64,000 nucleotides of DNA from Cacajao melanocephalus (Eukaryota > Chordata > Mammalia > Primates > Pitheciidae). Both the position numbers and the translations under genes were made by a program. This document shows positions 40,986 to 56,936 of the stretch, piece by piece (the first letter of the stretch is position 1; every line of letters begins with the position of its first letter). The stretch lies in the NCBI GenBank assembly GCA_963573385.1, contig CAUYLG010048219.1, positions 186,001 to 250,000 on the forward strand, read 5' to 3'. Under the pieces are notes generated by a model. It did not search any database and was not told where the DNA came from. It saw nothing but the letters and a program-made list of their open reading frames with translations.

Positions 40986-41579
40986 CAGACTCCCTGCCTG
41001 GTCAGAATGATCATTCTCAAACACAGTTGAGACTGTGGCCCTTCTTGGCCTACTGGTCTTCACTGTTTCCTCATTGCCCACATAGAGCCTACACTCAAAA
41101 AAGGTGCTCGGGACCTTCCTGTGGCCCCAGCCTCCCTTTGCTGCCTCCTCTGAACCGCTCTTGCAGGGTTTCCTAGTTCCCTGCATACGCCATGTTGATT
41201 AATTGTATTCCTGTAACAAGTACTTTTTAGTCAAAATACTGTTCGCTGTATAGGAGGCATTGTCTAAGGCACTTGGGATACATCACACCAGTGAGCAAAA
41301 CAGCATGTGTCGGAAGACAGATGCTAACCACTAAGCCTTATGAATCGATAAGTTATGCAGTAGGATAGAAGGTGACAGGCATTGTCAAAACACAGAGCAG
41401 GGTAAGTGGACATCACCGTTGTCTTTGGCTGGGCTGAGTCAGGTGGATTGAGGTGTTTCCAAACTGTGACTGTTGCCCTGGAGGAGAGAGTATCCCTGCC
41501 TGGAACACTTCTCCCCCGACTTTCTTCAGTCAATTACTACCTGGTAATTTCTGTTACCGGGATCTGTTTTTGTCGGTGT

Positions 41580-42230
41580 TCTCCACGGAGACAGAACCCG
41601 TAGGAGATACATGGAGAGTGAGAGGTGAGGAGTGTATTAGGACAATTGACTCACTTTATTGTGGAGGCCAGGAAATCCCACGATGGGCCTTCTGCCTGCT
41701 GGAGGACCAAGGGAGCTGGTAGCATGGCTCAGGCCAGGCTTGAATTCCTCAGAACCAGGGAAGCTGATGGTGGCCAAAGGCCTGGGAGCCCCTGGAGTCC
41801 AGTGGGTGCAGAGGGGGCTGTTGAGAGTCCTGGAGTCCCAGAACTGGAGAATCTGGAGTTCTGACTGCAGGAAAAGAGCATTCCAGATCCAAGAGAGCCT
41901 GAGAGGTGAATTTGCCATTCCTCTGCTTTTTGTTCTATCCAGACCCAGCTAATTGGATGGTGCCACCCACATTAAGGGTAGATCTTCTCCACTCAGTCCC
42001 ACAATCTGCACACCAGTCTCCTCTGGAGACACCCTCACAGACACACCTGGGGCAGCCCAGTCATTCTAATCCATGCCAGACCACCTGGGTTCCCTTTCAG
42101 CAGAAGCATTGAGAATAATCCATACAATGTTGGTGAATGTTTCGTGCTTTACCAGTTATATGGGAGACACATAATCCAATCAAGGTGACATCCCAAATCA
42201 ACCATCACAGATCCACTCCTTGTCAACCTG
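41580..42230. repeat. Old interspersed repeat, family not assigned
   Basis: ttctccacggagacagaacc near the left end, then tgactcactttattgtggag, tgccacccacattaagggta, acaccctcacagacacacct and aaatcaaccatcacag occur in the order of a common old mammalian retroelement. I recognise the pattern but do not assign its family or strand. Confidence 0.4.
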
Positions 42231-42899
42231 GCAACATTTGCATTTCTTAAACCATATTTAATCTTCAAATAAAAACCGTAAGAGTGTCATAGTTACATCT
42301 AGCATAACACAACTATCCTGCAACTTCCTCCAGACAGCCACCTCGCACTGGCTATACATCAGATTTAAGGAGGCCAGGGAAGCTTCTCCCAGGAGGCCTG
42401 ACTAGCAAAACCTTGCACTTGCCTGTGGTTGGGCTAAGAGGTCATGCACAGGATGTTGGCCTAGAGCCAGACCCTTCAGATTCCTCCAGTCAGAGAGAGG
42501 CACTGATTCCGTGTACCCTTTAGCATTTTCAGTCAGTTTTCAACACTTGCTAGACATTGTTTTAGGTACTTGGTCACATTCACAATAGCCCTATACTCAG
42601 GAAGCTGCGTTTTCCTAGATCACAGCCTGCATAACATAACTTAGACCTGAGTCTCCCACACCTGTCTTGCTATATTGTAATCATTTGCTTGATTGCTTTT
42701 TTTTTCATGACTGTTAGCTTCTCAGACCTAAAATTAAGCTACAATCCTCTAGGTATACTTCCTAGCCTTTGCACACCATCTTAAGTCCACTGGTGTTCAA
42801 CATATTTTCTAATAAATCAAAAACTGGACCAGAAGTTTCAGATTCAGAGGGTGGTAAAAAGTGCAAAATTGACTGCAACAAAATTCCATTTAAACACTC

Positions 42900-43107
42900 A
42901 GATAAGAATATTGAAAGAGTTAAATATTCTGAGAATTCCATTTAAATATTAAGGTAAGAATATTTAGAGTTAAATATCCCAAGAAGGATCAAAAGGTAAA
43001 TATTCTGAGAAGGATATTTAAAGAGGTATATATTCAGAGAAGGATATTTAAGGAAGTAAGTTTTCCTAGAAGGATATTTAAAGAGTTAAATATTCTGAGA
43101 ATTCAGA
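42900..43107. repeat. AT-rich 30-bp minisatellite
   Basis: Degenerate units of the form agg/ttaaatattctgagaagg followed by atatttaaag. The word aggatattta recurs at 43011, 43041 and 43071, exactly 30 bp apart. Less regular copies extend left to about 42900 and one partial copy lies to the right. Confidence 0.85.
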
Positions 43108-43873
43108 GTTATGAAGCTGTAGCAGCCTTCAGGCCTTTGAGGAAGAAAAAATAACTCTTCCCCTCTATTTTAGTGGGTGAAGATCCAATTGAAAAATGAG
43201 AAGGAAACAAAATATGCATATTTAATATGTATATTAAATAGATATGTGTAGGAAATCATAGTTAATATGTAAATTTAGTATGTATATTGTATGAAATATG
43301 TATACGTAAATATTATATATGTCTATAGTTTTATCTTCATTGCATCTGTTACTGAGGATGCTGGCTTTGAGAAGCTGCTTTGAGTCTATGCAGCGTTTCA
43401 CAGCTATGAAGCTCTTCTACAGGCAGCTGGTCGACAGGCTAGAGAGTAAGAAGTGAGCTGGCTGCTCCAACAAGAGTGATAGACAGACACAAAGTAGCTC
43501 TGCAAGCTCAAGTCTTCTCCAAAAGTCACAGACTCTGTGAGGTTTTAATTCAAATATGCCAAAATATGACCAGATCCTAAGAGGTCTAAGAAGTAAAAAA
43601 AGAGTAAAGGATATATAGATTTACATTTTTTCCCAAAAAATACTAATTTAGGATATCTAGTCATTTAAAAACTCAGCTTGCTTTCCACTAATGTGGTATT
43701 TATTACATTCCACTAAAATGCTCTATGATAAATACCCTTGTGTTTCCACTAATCCTACAGCCTATGTCCTCTAACCTCAACGCCTCAGCCAGGTCCAAAG
43801 CAAAGCAGTCTACTGCTCTGGGGGCTGGGTAGGTGGGTGGAAGAAAGGGAGAGTGATGGGCAGAGTTGGCTGA

Positions 43874-44227
<354 letters not shown>

Positions 44228-44845
44228 TAATGAAGGATTTTGTCCGCTCTTAGAGGGGAAACAAGGTAATGGTTTGAAATGAGTTTATTTCCATGAAATC
44301 GACAGTCCGATCTAACAAAATAACAATGAAAAACTTCCTCCTTGACTCCTTCTGGAGTGGAATTACATGTAGTGCTTCAGCGTTTTCACCTGCAAAATAG
44401 GAACCACAGCCTGCCCACCCCCACACCAGAGTGACAGGAGAGTCAGATGAAGATCCTTTCTTGTCTCAAATGTGCCATTCAAATAAATGCCATTTCCAGG
44501 TGAACTTTGAAGGCATTGGGCCATCTGGGCCACTGTCTGTGTGGAGTTGGCACATCCTCCCCTGTCTGCCTGGGTGTTTTTTCTCCATGTATTTCAATTT
44601 CCCCCCACACTCATGAAAAAAAAAAGCAATCAAGCAAATGATTACAATTAGGTGAATTGGTGTGTATACATCATCGTGGTCTGAGTGAGTGTTGGGTGTG
44701 TGTGAGTGCACCCTTAGCTGGGATGGAGTCTTGTCCAGAGCTGAGTTCTGCAATGAGATGGTGTCTTGTCCAGGCTGATTTGTTGTCCTGAGCCACCGGG
44801 AAAGGACAAAATATGGAAGCACTCACTGAGCTACCATATTTCTGA

Positions 44846-45283
<438 letters not shown>

Positions 45284-45794
45284 TAATTAGTCTTAAATGT
45301 ATGTATAGCTCAGATTTACTAAAGAGTTCAATATTAGGAGTGTTTTAGGTCTTTATTTAGAAGTTTAATGGTGTTTTCGGGATCAGAAATATGCCATAGG
45401 AACTTAACTCTTGTTTATAGCAATTAGCCTACGGTAAAACTGGTTCTATTATGCATCCTTTGAATTGTGTTCTAGGTCAATGTTTCCAGCAACCTATTGA
45501 TGATGTTAAATGAGGGCTTACTGTATATAGATTAATAGATGAATGATTCATTTCAGGAAGAAAAGATAACATGTTTGTGTGTGTTGTTTGTGTATACGTA
45601 TCCAGAGTCTGTTTTGCTGATGTCACACAGAGTTTGTTAATGGACTGAGAGGTCAAGTGGGAGTGCCCTGGGCATGAAATCAAGGTTTGTTTCTTGTCCT
45701 GTCCCACGGCTCTGCTCCTGGAAACTTAACAAGCTAAATAGTCCTGTGCTCCCTTCCAGGATCAAAAAAACATCAGGCCCTATGCTGGAGGTTT

Positions 45795-45975
45795 TAGGTG
45801 CTTTACCTCTTTAATCCTATAAACAATCTCACAAGCTCTATGCCACAGAGAAAATCTGAGGCACTAAGTAAAATAATTTATTAAAAATCACAAGGCTTAT
45901 TAAAGGCAACATTCAAAGCCAACTCAGTCTGATTCCAAAGTCCATGTTCTGCCTTGCTCTGTGCAAGGAGTTTTA
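45795..45975 (-). repeat. MIR copy, antisense
   Basis: ttaggtgctttacctcttta, atcctataaacaatctcaca, gaaaatctgaggcactaagt and ctgattccaaagtccatgtt follow antisense MIR order. Confidence 0.6.
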
Positions 45976-46235
45976 AATCATTATGTTTAGGTGTCCATCA
46001 TTTAAGCGATGCTTTAAAATGGCTAAATTTCAAAGATTCTGCAACCTGAGACTTGTAGGATATTTTAAAAATCCAAGTGACTTCCAAGGGCAGTGCAAAC
46101 AGATGGTTATTTGGTTCTCAGTTATACCCTGACATCTAGTGTCCACACAGTGTATAGCAGTTACAAAGTGTATAGGCCAGAGACGGCCTAAAAACAGCTG
46201 GTGGAAACAAGTTTAAAACATGACAGAGACTTTTT

Positions 46236-46330
46236 CTTCTGTGGGGTGTGTGTGTGCATGTCCATCTGTGTGTTTGCATATATATGTATGTGAATGTATG
46301 CATATGTAGGTATGCATGTATATTTATAGG
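46236..46330 (+). repeat. TG/TATG-rich simple repeat
   Basis: ggtgtgtgtgtgcatg, then tgcatatatatgtatgtgaa and repeats of (T/A)ATG words. Imperfect and AT/GT alternating. Confidence 0.8.
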
Positions 46331-46559
46331 TTAGTGCATCTTCATTAGAGTTATATGGTTTAACTAGAGAGAATCTGAACTGTTGGAGAAGAAATTTAAA
46401 TTAATCACCCACTATCCGAACCTCTAGTGTTATAATTGTTAGGTTTTGTTGCAGATTGCCTTTCAGGATTTTTTTTCTGCACATATTAACTTATATTCTC
46501 GTGAATATAAATCTCAGTCTCTCAACTCACAGTGCAGTTATATCACATATCAATTTTTT

Positions 46560-48500
46560 TAATTTACTTTTTTTTTTAATTGTACTTTAGGTTCTGAGGT
46601 ATATGTGCAGATCATGAAGGATTGTTGCATAGGTACATCCATGGCAATGTGATTTGCTGCCTCCATCCCCCAGTTCACCTACATCTGGCATTTCTCCCCA
46701 TGTTATCCCTCCCTGACATCCCCACCCCCCTGCTGTCCCTCCCTTGGCCCCTACCAACAGACCCCAGTGTGTGATGCTCCCCTCCCTGTGTCCATGTGTT
46801 CTCATTGTTCAACACCCACCTATGAGTGAGAACATGCGGTGCTTGATTTTCTTTTCTTGTGTCAGTTTTGTAAGAATGATGGTCTCCAGCTTCATCCATG
46901 TCCCTACAAAGGACACAAACTCATCGTTTTTTATGGCTGCATAGTATTCCATGGTGTATATGTGCCACATTTTCCCTGTCCAGTCTATCATCGATGGGCA
47001 TTTCGGTTGGTTCCAGGTCTTTGCTATTGTGTACAGTGCTACAATAAACATACATGTGCATGTGTCTTTATAATAGAATGATTTATAATCCTTTGGGTAT
47101 ATACCCAATAATGGGATTGCTGGGTCAAATGGAATTTCTATTTCTACGTCCTTGAGGAATCACCACATTGTCTTTCACAATGGTTGAACTAGTTTACACT
47201 CCCACCAACAGTGTAAAAGTGTTCCTATTTCTCAACATCCTCTCCAGCATCTGTGGTCTCCAGATTTTTTGATGATTGCCATTCTAACTGGCATGGGGTG
47301 GTATCTCAATGTGGTTTTGATTTGCATTTCTCTAATGACCAGTGATGATGAGCATTTTTTCATATGTTTGTTGGCCTCATATATGTCTTCTTTTGAAAAG
47401 TGTCTGTTCATATCCTTCTCCCACTTTTGGATGTGTTTGTTTGTTTATTTCTTGTAAATCTGTTTTAGTTCTTTGTAGATTCTGGATATTAGCCCTTTGT
47501 CAGATGGGTAGATTGAAATAATTTTTTCCCATTCTGTTGGTTGCCAGTTCACTCTAATGATTGTTTCTTTCTCCACAAGCTCTGGAGTTTAATTAGTTCC
47601 TGTTTGTCTATTTTGGCTTTTGTTGCCAATGCTTTTGGCGTTTTAGTCATGAAGTCCTTACCTATGCCTATGTCCTGAATGGTTGTGCCTAGGTTTTCTT
47701 CTAGGGTGTTTATGGTGTTAGTTCTTATGTTTATGTCTTTAATCCATCTGGAGTTAGTTTTAGTGTAAGGTGTCAGGAAGGGATCCAGTTTCTGCTTTCT
47801 GCACACTGCTAGCCAGTTTTCCCAACACCACTTATTAAACAGGGAATCCTTTCCCCATTGCTTGTTTTTGTCAAGTTTGTCAAAGATCAGATCGTTGTGG
47901 ATGTGTGGCATTGACTCCAAGGCCTCTGTTCTGTTCCACTGGTCTATGTGTCTGTTTTGGTACCAGTACCACGCTGTTTTGATTACTGTAGCTTTGTAGT
48001 ATAGTTTGAAATCAGGTGGCATGATGCCTCCGGCTTTGTTCTTTTTGCTTAGGATTGTCTTGGCTATGCGTGCTCTCTTTTGGTTCCATATGAAGTTTAA
48101 GGTGGTTTTTTACAATCTGTGAAGAAGGTCATCGGTAGCTTGATGGGGATAGCATTGAATCTATAAATTACTTTGGGCAGTATGGCCATTTTCACAATAT
48201 TGATTCTTCCTAACCATGAGCATGGAATGTTTTTCCATCTGTTTGTGTCCTCTCTTATTTTGTTGAGCAGTGGTTTGTAGTTCTCCTTTAAGAGGTCCTT
48301 TACATCCTTTGTTAGTTGTATTCCTAGATATTTTATTCTCTTTGTAGTGATTGTGAATGGGAGTTCGCTCATGATTTGGCTCTCTGTTAGTCTGTTATTG
48401 GTGTATAGAAATGCTTGTGATTTCTGCACATTGATTTTGTATCCTAAGACTTTGCTGAAGTTGCTTATCAGTTTAAGGAGATTTGGGGATGAGATGATAT
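46560..48500 (-). mobile_element. 5'-truncated L1, antisense, with broken ORF2
   Basis: The T tract at 46560-46580 marks the 3' end, followed by the reverse-complemented 3'UTR, then the C-terminal part of ORF2 up to about 48500. Minus-strand peptides recognisable as L1 ORF2 occur at 48097-48429 (with [20 protein letters not shown]), 47549-48022 (with [20 protein letters not shown]) and 46809-47108 (with YTMEYYAAIKNDEF). They lie in different frames separated by frameshifts and stops, so the element is dead. The endonuclease and most of the reverse transcriptase are absent. Confidence 0.95.
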
Positions 48501-48607
48501 CTATTTTTTTTTTAATAATTCCTTCCCTCTCTGCACCCCATCCTGCAACACCAGCTGGAAAATCAACCTCTAGCTTTCTGGGGCTTCTCTGCCCAGTCCT
48601 TTCTCAC

Positions 48608-48785
48608 CACCTCTCATGTCAATGCCCATGAGTGAAGCAGCAGCAGGACACGGTTGGGGAGGTCTCCACCTCTCACGTCAGTGCCCATGAGTGAAGCAGC
48701 AGCAGGACACGGTTGGGGAGGTCTCCACCTCTCATGTCAGTGCCCATGAGTGAAGCAGCAGCAGGACACGGTTGGGGGAGGTCTC
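48608..48785. repeat. 59-bp minisatellite, three copies
   Basis: Three near-identical units: ctctca(t/c)gtca(a/g)tgcccatg followed by agtgaagcagcagcaggaca and cggttggggaggtctccac. The word gtgaagcag starts at 48632, 48691 and 48750, exactly 59 bp apart. The copies differ at only a few bases. It lies directly between the L1 5' end and the LTR-like block. Confidence 0.92.
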
Positions 48786-48839
48786 TCTAGGACTGTCCAA
48801 ACATGCAGTTTCCTCTAAGCCATTGTTATCTACATTTAT

Positions 48840-49270
48840 GTTGTGAACCCCAAAAATCTGAGATAAGTCTCAGTTAATGTAGAAAATTTATTCTGCCAAG
48901 GTCAAGGACATGCCCCTGTGATAGCCTCTGGAGGTCCTGACCACGTGTGCCCAAGGTGGTCAGAGCACAGTTTGATTTTATGCATTTTAGGGAGATGTGA
49001 GATATCAGTCAAGATATGTATAAGATGAACATTGGTTCAGTCAGGAAAGGTGGACAATTGGAAGCAGGGAGGGGCTTCCAGGTCATAGGTAGATAAGAGA
49101 CAAAGGGTTGCATTCTTTTGAGTTTCTGATTAGACCCTCCAAAGGAGGTAATCAGATATGCATTTATCTCAATGAGCAGAGGGGTGACTTTAAACAGAAT
49201 GGGAGGCAGGTTTACCTTAAGCAGTTCCAAGCTTGGCTTTTCCCTTTAGCTTAGTGATTTTGGAGGTCCA
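48840..49270. mobile_element. ERV/LTR-like fragment, second copy
   Basis: tctcagttaatgtagaaaat, aaggtcaaggacatgcccct, gtgcccaaggtggtcag, tgattttatgcattttaggg, cttccaggtcataggtagat and gggaggcaggtttaccttaa. It shares an ordered series of words with 24340-24760. The family is not assigned. Confidence 0.55.
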
Positions 49271-49740
49271 GGATATATTCCTTTTACAATGTCGTATTTT
49301 AGGACCAGCCTCTCCTTGCAGCTTCTGTGTTAAGCTTGAGGCTGGGACTCCGGCACAGCGCAGATACACTCATCTTCCTAGAAGAACAAAGGGAGTCACT
49401 CTCAGAAGTGAGACGCTCACTGCCAGGCTTCTCTCCGTGGGCATTGGACCTGAGCCTTCCCTATCCCCTAGACTACTTTTACAGAAATATCTGTACCCCC
49501 ACTCCAAACTAGAAGCTTTTCTTGAACTCCTTGATCACCTACAGAGCATTTTGATGATTCTTTAACCCCAGATCAAAAGCATGAGTGATAAAGAACTATT
49601 TTCTCTTCCCTCAAGAGCCCAGTTACCTTAATATTTATGCCCTGCCGTGACATTATCAGATACAATTATGTTCCATTCTTCCAGTGTGAGGAAAAAAGGG
49701 AATAAAAGATTTCTATTTCTATGTTAAAATAATAACATTT

Positions 49741-49923
49741 GCTGGGAACCGTGGCTCACACCTGTAGTCCCAGCTTCTCGGGAGGCTGAGGTGGGAGGTT
49801 TGCTTGAGCCCAGGAGTTTGAGGCTACAGTGAGCTATGACTGTGCCTCCTGCCACTGCACTCCAGCCTGAGTGACAGAGTGAGACCCTGTCTCTAGAAGG
49901 AAGAAACAACTAACAAAAACCAT
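49741..49923 (+). mobile_element. Partial Alu, sense
   Basis: gctgggaaccgtggctcaca fused to the right-hand monomer (cctgtagtcccagcttctcg). The duplications AATAACATTTG (49731-49741) and AATAGCATTTG (49924-49934) flank it with one mismatch. Confidence 0.85.
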
Positions 49924-49959
49924 AATAGCATTTGTTCATGGTCTGTGACAGAACCATGG

Positions 49960-50323
49960 TGTATTTGTGTGTTTTCACGCTGATGATAAAGACATACCCG
50001 AAACTGGATAATTTATAAAGAAAAAGAGGTTTAATGGCCTCTCAGTTCCATGTGGCTGGGGAGGTCTCACAATCACGGTGGAAGGTGAATGGCATATCTT
50101 AACATGGCCGAAGGCAAAGAGAGAATGAGAACCAAGCAAAAGGGCTTTCCCTTTATAAAGCCATCAGCTCTCATGAGACTTCCTAGCATGAGAACAGATC
50201 GATCGGAGAAATCACCCCTATGATTCAATTATGTCCCACCAGGTCCTTCCCACAACATATGGGAATTATGGGAGCTACAATTCAAGATAAGATTTGGGGT
50301 GGGGACCCAGCCAAACCATATCA
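49960..50323 (-). mobile_element. Solo LTR, MST/THE1 type, antisense
   Basis: Starts TGTATTTGTGTGTTTTCACG and ends cccagccaaaccatatca. The 5-bp duplication CATGG at 49955-49959 and 50324-50328 is perfect. Confidence 0.9.
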
Positions 50324-52256
50324 CATGGCCTAAACCTGTGTCATGTGTCAGGCACTCTGCAAATTCTGTCTTTGTCTGTGCTGCCCCAACACTCATTCCA
50401 TGTCTCTCTATCCCAAGACAACTGGGAGATTTGCCTAAAGCCTAAAGAGTTGGCCAGATTGTCTGGTGTTGAGTCTTCCTCCTAACAATTAGTAACTGTG
50501 TAAAATTGAGCAAAAGGGGTTGTAATTTTTCCTCCATAGGATTGCCGTGACCAGTGGATTGATCAGTTCCTAAAACACTTAAAAGAACAACTGGCACAAA
50601 GACATTCTGAATGCATGTTAGCTAACACTTTTCATTAGTATCTGACTCTAAATCCATTCTTTCAATTAGATCCTTTGCTACTTTCATTTTTCTATAATTA
50701 CAAGAGTGAAACCAATTATTTGCTATTTTGGAAACTGACTTACTTTCTGTGCTCCTTGTTTTCTGTCTTAACTGTCTGTGATGAATCTGATAATTTTTTT
50801 TTTTAATTCCAAGAATCTATGACCTGTTACCTGTGATATAAAGACCAGATGACTCATTTATACAAGGCATCCAAGTTCATCTATGGCATGGGTTCTCTCT
50901 CTCTGTCTGACTTCATACCCTCAACACCTCACTCTTCTTCCACCCAGGTGGGAATGAGCCAACACCCGAGCAGAGTGTGCACTCAGCCTCCCAGGCCTTT
51001 GCCCTCACCATTCCTTGTGCCTGGTGTGGCTCACTCCCTCCTAACTGAAGAAGCTCATTTCATATTCCCCAGCAGTCCCATTCTTTTATTGTTTTGAAGA
51101 CTTTTTAAGAGACATTTTAGGTTCCCAGTGAAGGAAAATAAAGAGGAAGATACAGAGATTTCCTGCATACCTCCTGCCACCACACCTGCATAGCCTTCTT
51201 CATCATCAACATCTCCCACCTGAGTGGTGCCTTTGTTACAGTAGATGGATCTCCACTGACACATCATTATCACCCAAAGTCCCTAGTTTGCATCATTCTT
51301 CTTGTTGCACATTCTGTGGGTTTAGGCAGATGTATAATGAGTGACATGCATCCACTCTTACAGTATCATACGCAGTAGTTCACTGCTCTAAAAATCCTCT
51401 GTGCTCAGTATATTCATCCTTCCTTCTCCCCAATGCCTGGCAACCACTGACCTTGTTACTGTATTCATAGGTTTGCCATAGTCCATGTTATTTTGGCAGA
51501 TGAGATAGCTGTATCTGTGTATGTTTCCCAATATTTTGCAAATCCCTTAAAGGCGGAGACTGGTTCACTGTTATAACTAGTACTCACTTCCCCTCTTCCT
51601 AAGCCACTGCCTAGGATAGGGATTTTTTACATAGAATATGTCAAAGTACTGTTTATAGTACTAAATGATATTGAAGCAACAGTTTTTCAAACCAGTGAAA
51701 ACAATAATGAGCACACTATTATTTGTTTTGCTGGGTTTCTGTTCTATTCTCAATTTATTGCCTATGTACTAGCCATGATGCTAGCTTTGGGGCTACAGAG
51801 ATTCACACAACACAAACTCTTCTCTCCAGAGTTGACAGCAGATGCACAAAAAGATCATAGTATGGCAATAGGATGTATCACACTGCATGTTTGTAGAAGG
51901 GAGGCTTGCAATTTGTTAGAGAACATCTAACTTGCTATAGGCTGTTGGAAGAATCTCCTAGAGAGAGGGAAGTTTGTTCACAGTCTCTCAAGATGTGAAG
52001 AATGTGTCCTGTTAAGGAAGAGATCCATTATTTCCTTGCTGCAATCATAAACTTCATTCAAAAGCATCACATCTTAATGCTCCATGCAGTCTTTAAGTAC
52101 TGTCTGGGTTTGGTCACCTTCAATAGTGATTGCATTGATTTAACTTCTACTAAGATGACATGGAGATTAAACTTTTTAAAGAAAATAACAATCTAGTTCT
52201 TTTGTTTCTTTGTTTGGTGTATATGCAAATTGAATAACATGTCAGATGATGACTAG

Positions 52257-52561
<305 letters not shown>

Positions 52562-52634
52562 AGATGGCTATTTCTTGAGAGCCATGGTACAGACAGACAT
52601 GAGAGGTTGTTTTTGCCTAGTTATGAATTCTTAA

Positions 52635-52728
52635 AAGGGAGGGAGAGAGGCAGAGAGAGAGAGAGAAAGAGGGAGAGAGAAGGAAGGAAAGAAGAGATAA
52701 GAGATTGAGAAGAGATTGAGAGAGATAA
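52635..52728 (+). repeat. Purine-rich (GA)n tract
   Basis: agggagggagagaggcagag, then agagagagagagaaagaggg and aaggaaggaaagaagagata. Almost all purine on the + strand. Confidence 0.85.
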
Positions 52729-53081
52729 TGGCTTACCTGAAAAAAACTAGGAAAAAGATCGTCTTTGGCTCCTCACCATCTGATTATGAAGATCACAATG
52801 ATTCTGGGAGCTTTCCTGTGGTCTGAATATCACAAAGGATAGTTTATCCGAATATAACTCAAGCTTGGCAGTATTTTTCTGAGGAAAGTAGAAATCTGCC
52901 TTCCCCAGGTGTAATATCATCTTGTATCATGACTCTACTGTGATTTATGACCATAGAGCATTAAGTTTACTTTGAATCTTTCCATTGTAGAGTTGAGGAA
53001 AGTGATCTCCAATAGGGTAAGAGCTTATTTAAGTTCCATAGTTGTCCAAAGTCTCATAGCTGGTAAATGGCAATGTCAGAA

Positions 53082-53478
53082 TTGAAAATGTGGCACATAT
53101 ACACTGTGGAATACTATGCAGCCATAAAAAACTATGAGTTCATGTCCTTTGTAGGGACATGAGTGAACCTGGAAACTATCATTCTCAGCAAACTGACACA
53201 AGAACATAAAATCAAACACCACATGTTTTCACTCATAGGAGGGTGATGAACAATGAGAACACATGGACACAGGGAGGGGAGCATCACGTACTAGGGCCTG
53301 TAGTGGAGAACTAGGGGAGGGACAGCGGGTGGTGGGGAGTTGGGGAGGGATAACATGGGGAGAAATACCAGATATAGGTGATGGGGAGGAAGGCAGCAAA
53401 CCACATTGCCATGTATGTACCTATGTAACAATATGTAACAATCATATATATTTATATATCTATAAAAGAAAGAAAATC
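53082..53478 (+). mobile_element. L1 3' end, sense, variant 3'UTR
   Basis: gtggcacatatacactgtgg, tactatgcagccataaaaaa, then atgagaacacatggacacag and gggagggataacatggggag. This is the C-terminal ORF2 end and 3'UTR. It carries the unusual aacatggggagaaataccag form. Confidence 0.92.
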
Positions 53479-54358
53479 AAGCTTTTCTGGTTCCAAAGCT
53501 CTCTTTTACTCTGTAAATATTGTGCATAAGATGGAGAAATGCTTTCATATTTACAAGTGGGGATTAGTATACATACTTTGATGAAAGGATGACAAGTTTT
53601 TTGTTTGTGTAGTGTAGTTTTAACACTAGCTATCCAGAGGTCAAACTTTGCAAGGGCACAATCCCTGATGAACTTGACCTTTAAATACCAGACACCAGCT
53701 CAGGGGTTCCCAGGCCACCCATATTCTGAGCAACTGGCTACAAATTGTGGGTTTCCTTAACCTCTTCAGGTTCAATAATTTGTTAGGATGACTCACAGAA
53801 CTTAGGAAGGCATCATACATACAATTGCATTTTTATTATAAAAGATACAAGCAACATCCAATTAAAATGGAGATCCATAGGATGAGGTCTGAGGAGTCTC
53901 ACACATAAACCTTCTGTGTCCTCAGGACTAACCACCCTCCAGGCACACCAGTCTATATGTATCATCACCAGAGACACTCACCTAAGCCTCAGAATTCAGA
54001 GTTTTTATTGGGGGTTCATTGTAACCGAAATCAATCTCCAGGCTACTCTTTCCCAGAAATCAGGCTGGTATTACTTGACTGAACGTCTTAACTCTCTCAT
54101 CACATGGTTGTTCTTTCTGGTATGGCCATCCTCTATCCTGAATTAACTTATTAACATAAAGTGTTTAGGGATTCAGCATGAGTCCCTGGTTAGCATAAAC
54201 TATCAAGACCCCATATATAACAAAGACAGTCTTATCATTTGAGAAATTCTAAGAATTTAGAGAGTATCTCTTAGGAATTAGAAATGAAAAAAAGCCAAAT
54301 TCTTTATTATACAGTTAGACATTTGGATAACTTGTAAACATAGATTCTTATACTGTAA

Positions 54359-56413
<2,055 letters not shown>

Positions 56414-56570
56414 TAAGCCGGCTGATGGGCTTACCTTTCCCACAACAGTCTTTTAGATTTTTCTACATATTTCTCCATTTCATGCATACTATTTCAAAAT
56501 TTAGATATGTGTCATTATCTGATTTAAATAAGGTAATATATATCATATTATACATACTATGTCATATCAT

Positions 56571-56674
56571 ATGAATTAAGAATGCAGAATGCTGTAAGGA
56601 AGTAAAAATGATCAATAGGTCTATGAATTAAGAATGCAGAATACTGTAAGGAAGTAAAAATGATCAATAGGTCT
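56571..56674. repeat. 52-bp direct tandem duplication
   Basis: Copies at 56571-56622 and 56623-56674 begin atgaattaagaatgcagaat and end atgatcaataggtct. They differ at one base only (g or a after gaat). Confidence 0.95.
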
Positions 56675-56936
56675 ACCTCCAAATGTAACCACCATGTATA
56701 TTCTTCTGCATTTTTTCTATGTGAAGCTATATCTATTTATGCTTTTTATACAAAAATAAGATCATTCTGTACAAATGCAATTCTAAATGTTTAAGTTAAT
56801 AACATCTTATAAATATCTTTTCATGTCTATAAATCTATGTTTGCATCATAAAATCATTTTAATGTTACACAGTATTCTCTTACCAAAGGATTGATTAACC
56901 AAATCCTTTACAAATAAACCTTTAAATTTTGTTCGA

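Noticed and set aside
40692..41030. Cys/His-rich and Thr/His-rich open frames on both strands
   Set aside because: Composition artefact of the CA-rich repeat.
47549..48429. Minus-strand open frames of 157 and 110 codons
   Set aside because: They are pieces of a dead L1 ORF2 in different frames, not host genes.
48608..48785. Regular repeats that could suggest CRISPR
   Set aside because: Units are contiguous with no unique spacers, and the DNA is primate; it is a minisatellite.
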